Source of the DNA: Planctomycetota bacterium
GTDB taxonomy: Bacteria > Planctomycetota > B129-G9
Direction of reading: 5' to 3'
Length of the DNA stretch: 5,231 bases
Assembly (NCBI GenBank): GCA_003644325.1
Contig: QNCA01000140.1
Location: forward strand, 1-5,231
The notes below the pieces were generated by a model, which was not told the DNA's origin, made no database searches, and was given only the letters and a program-made list of their open reading frames with translations. Below, piece after piece: positions 5,168 to 5,231 of the stretch. The first letter of the stretch is position 1; each line of letters opens with the position of its first letter. A program made the translations under genes and the position numbers.

Positions 5168-5231
5168 GGTGACTGTCACCAATTACGGAGCCGTTCCGCC
5201 CTTGTCGGAACGGATCGTAGATTGGTGACTG
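5168..5231. repeat. Interrupted palindrome / long hairpin with GGTGACTG ends (runs to window edge)
   Basis: GTCACCAAT (5175-5183) is complementary to ATTGGTGAC (5221-5229). TACG (5184-5187) pairs with CGTA (5216-5219), leaving a bulged G at 5220. CCGTTCCG (5191-5198) pairs with CGGAACGG (5206-5213) around a 7-nt loop. Together these give about 21 Watson-Crick pairs in one long stem. The left end is also a 13-nt perfect palindrome, GGTGAC-T-GTCACC (5168-5180). Its first eight bases, GGTGACTG, recur as the last eight of the window (5224-5231). I see no gene in 5116-5231. The structure could be a dispersed palindromic repeat or small non-autonomous mobile element, a terminator, or a leader structure for the next gene. 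The visible sequence cannot separate these. Confidence 0.6.

Noticed and set aside
4983..5228. Plus-strand 81-codon frame overlapping the end of flgN and running into the palindrome.
   Set aside because: It is out of frame with flgN, rich in Arg as shadow frames are, and its end falls inside the hairpin element.
5158..5231. GTTAAC plus a downstream imperfect palindrome as an integron attC site.
   Set aside because: The paired conserved core sites (RYYYAAC and GTTRRRY) are not present at the ends of the stem.

Overview
This window is a stretch of a bacterial flagellar rod/ring operon, read entirely on the plus strand. In order it holds the 3' end of flgF (proximal rod), flgG (distal rod), flgA (P-ring chaperone), flgH (L-ring), flgI (P-ring), a single-domain flgJ (rod-binding protein) and flgN (chaperone for hook-filament junction proteins). 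About 116 bp of non-coding DNA follow flgN to the window edge. Every gene was recognised from family motifs read in the translations; no database search was run.

Organism: separate L-ring and P-ring genes mean a diderm (Gram-negative-type) flagellate. The order flgF-G-A-H-I-J-N, normally followed by flgK and flgL, is typical of Desulfobacterota/Desulfovibrio-like bacteria, Planctomycetota and other deep-branching diderms; enterobacteria use a different order and place flgA and flgN elsewhere. The coding DNA looks GC-rich, yet ATA (Ile) and AGG/AGA (Arg) codons are common, which is unlike high-GC proteobacteria. A divergent FlgH, a compact FlgI and a long FlgA also point away from enterics. 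I would not name a phylum from this window alone.

Layout: flgF, flgG, flgA and flgH are tightly packed (15-nt and 21-nt gaps, then a 4-nt ATGA overlap). A 191-bp gap with a strong hairpin separates flgH from flgI. Packing then resumes: the flgI stop codon lies inside the flgJ ribosome-binding site, and flgN starts 10 nt after flgJ. After flgN come a weak terminator-like hairpin and then a striking interrupted palindrome that runs to the last base of the window.

How the parts work together: FlgF and FlgG are exported by the flagellar type III apparatus and form the rod. FlgJ caps the growing rod but has no muramidase domain here, so wall opening must come from another enzyme. FlgI and FlgH go through Sec to form the P and L rings around FlgG, with FlgA assisting FlgI. 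FlgN handles FlgK/FlgL, which are expected nearby but not visible. I found no new biological system. The points most worth a second look are the palindromic element at the 3' edge, the duplicated RF-x-PLGG tail of FlgJ, the divergent FlgH and the structured flgH-flgI gap.
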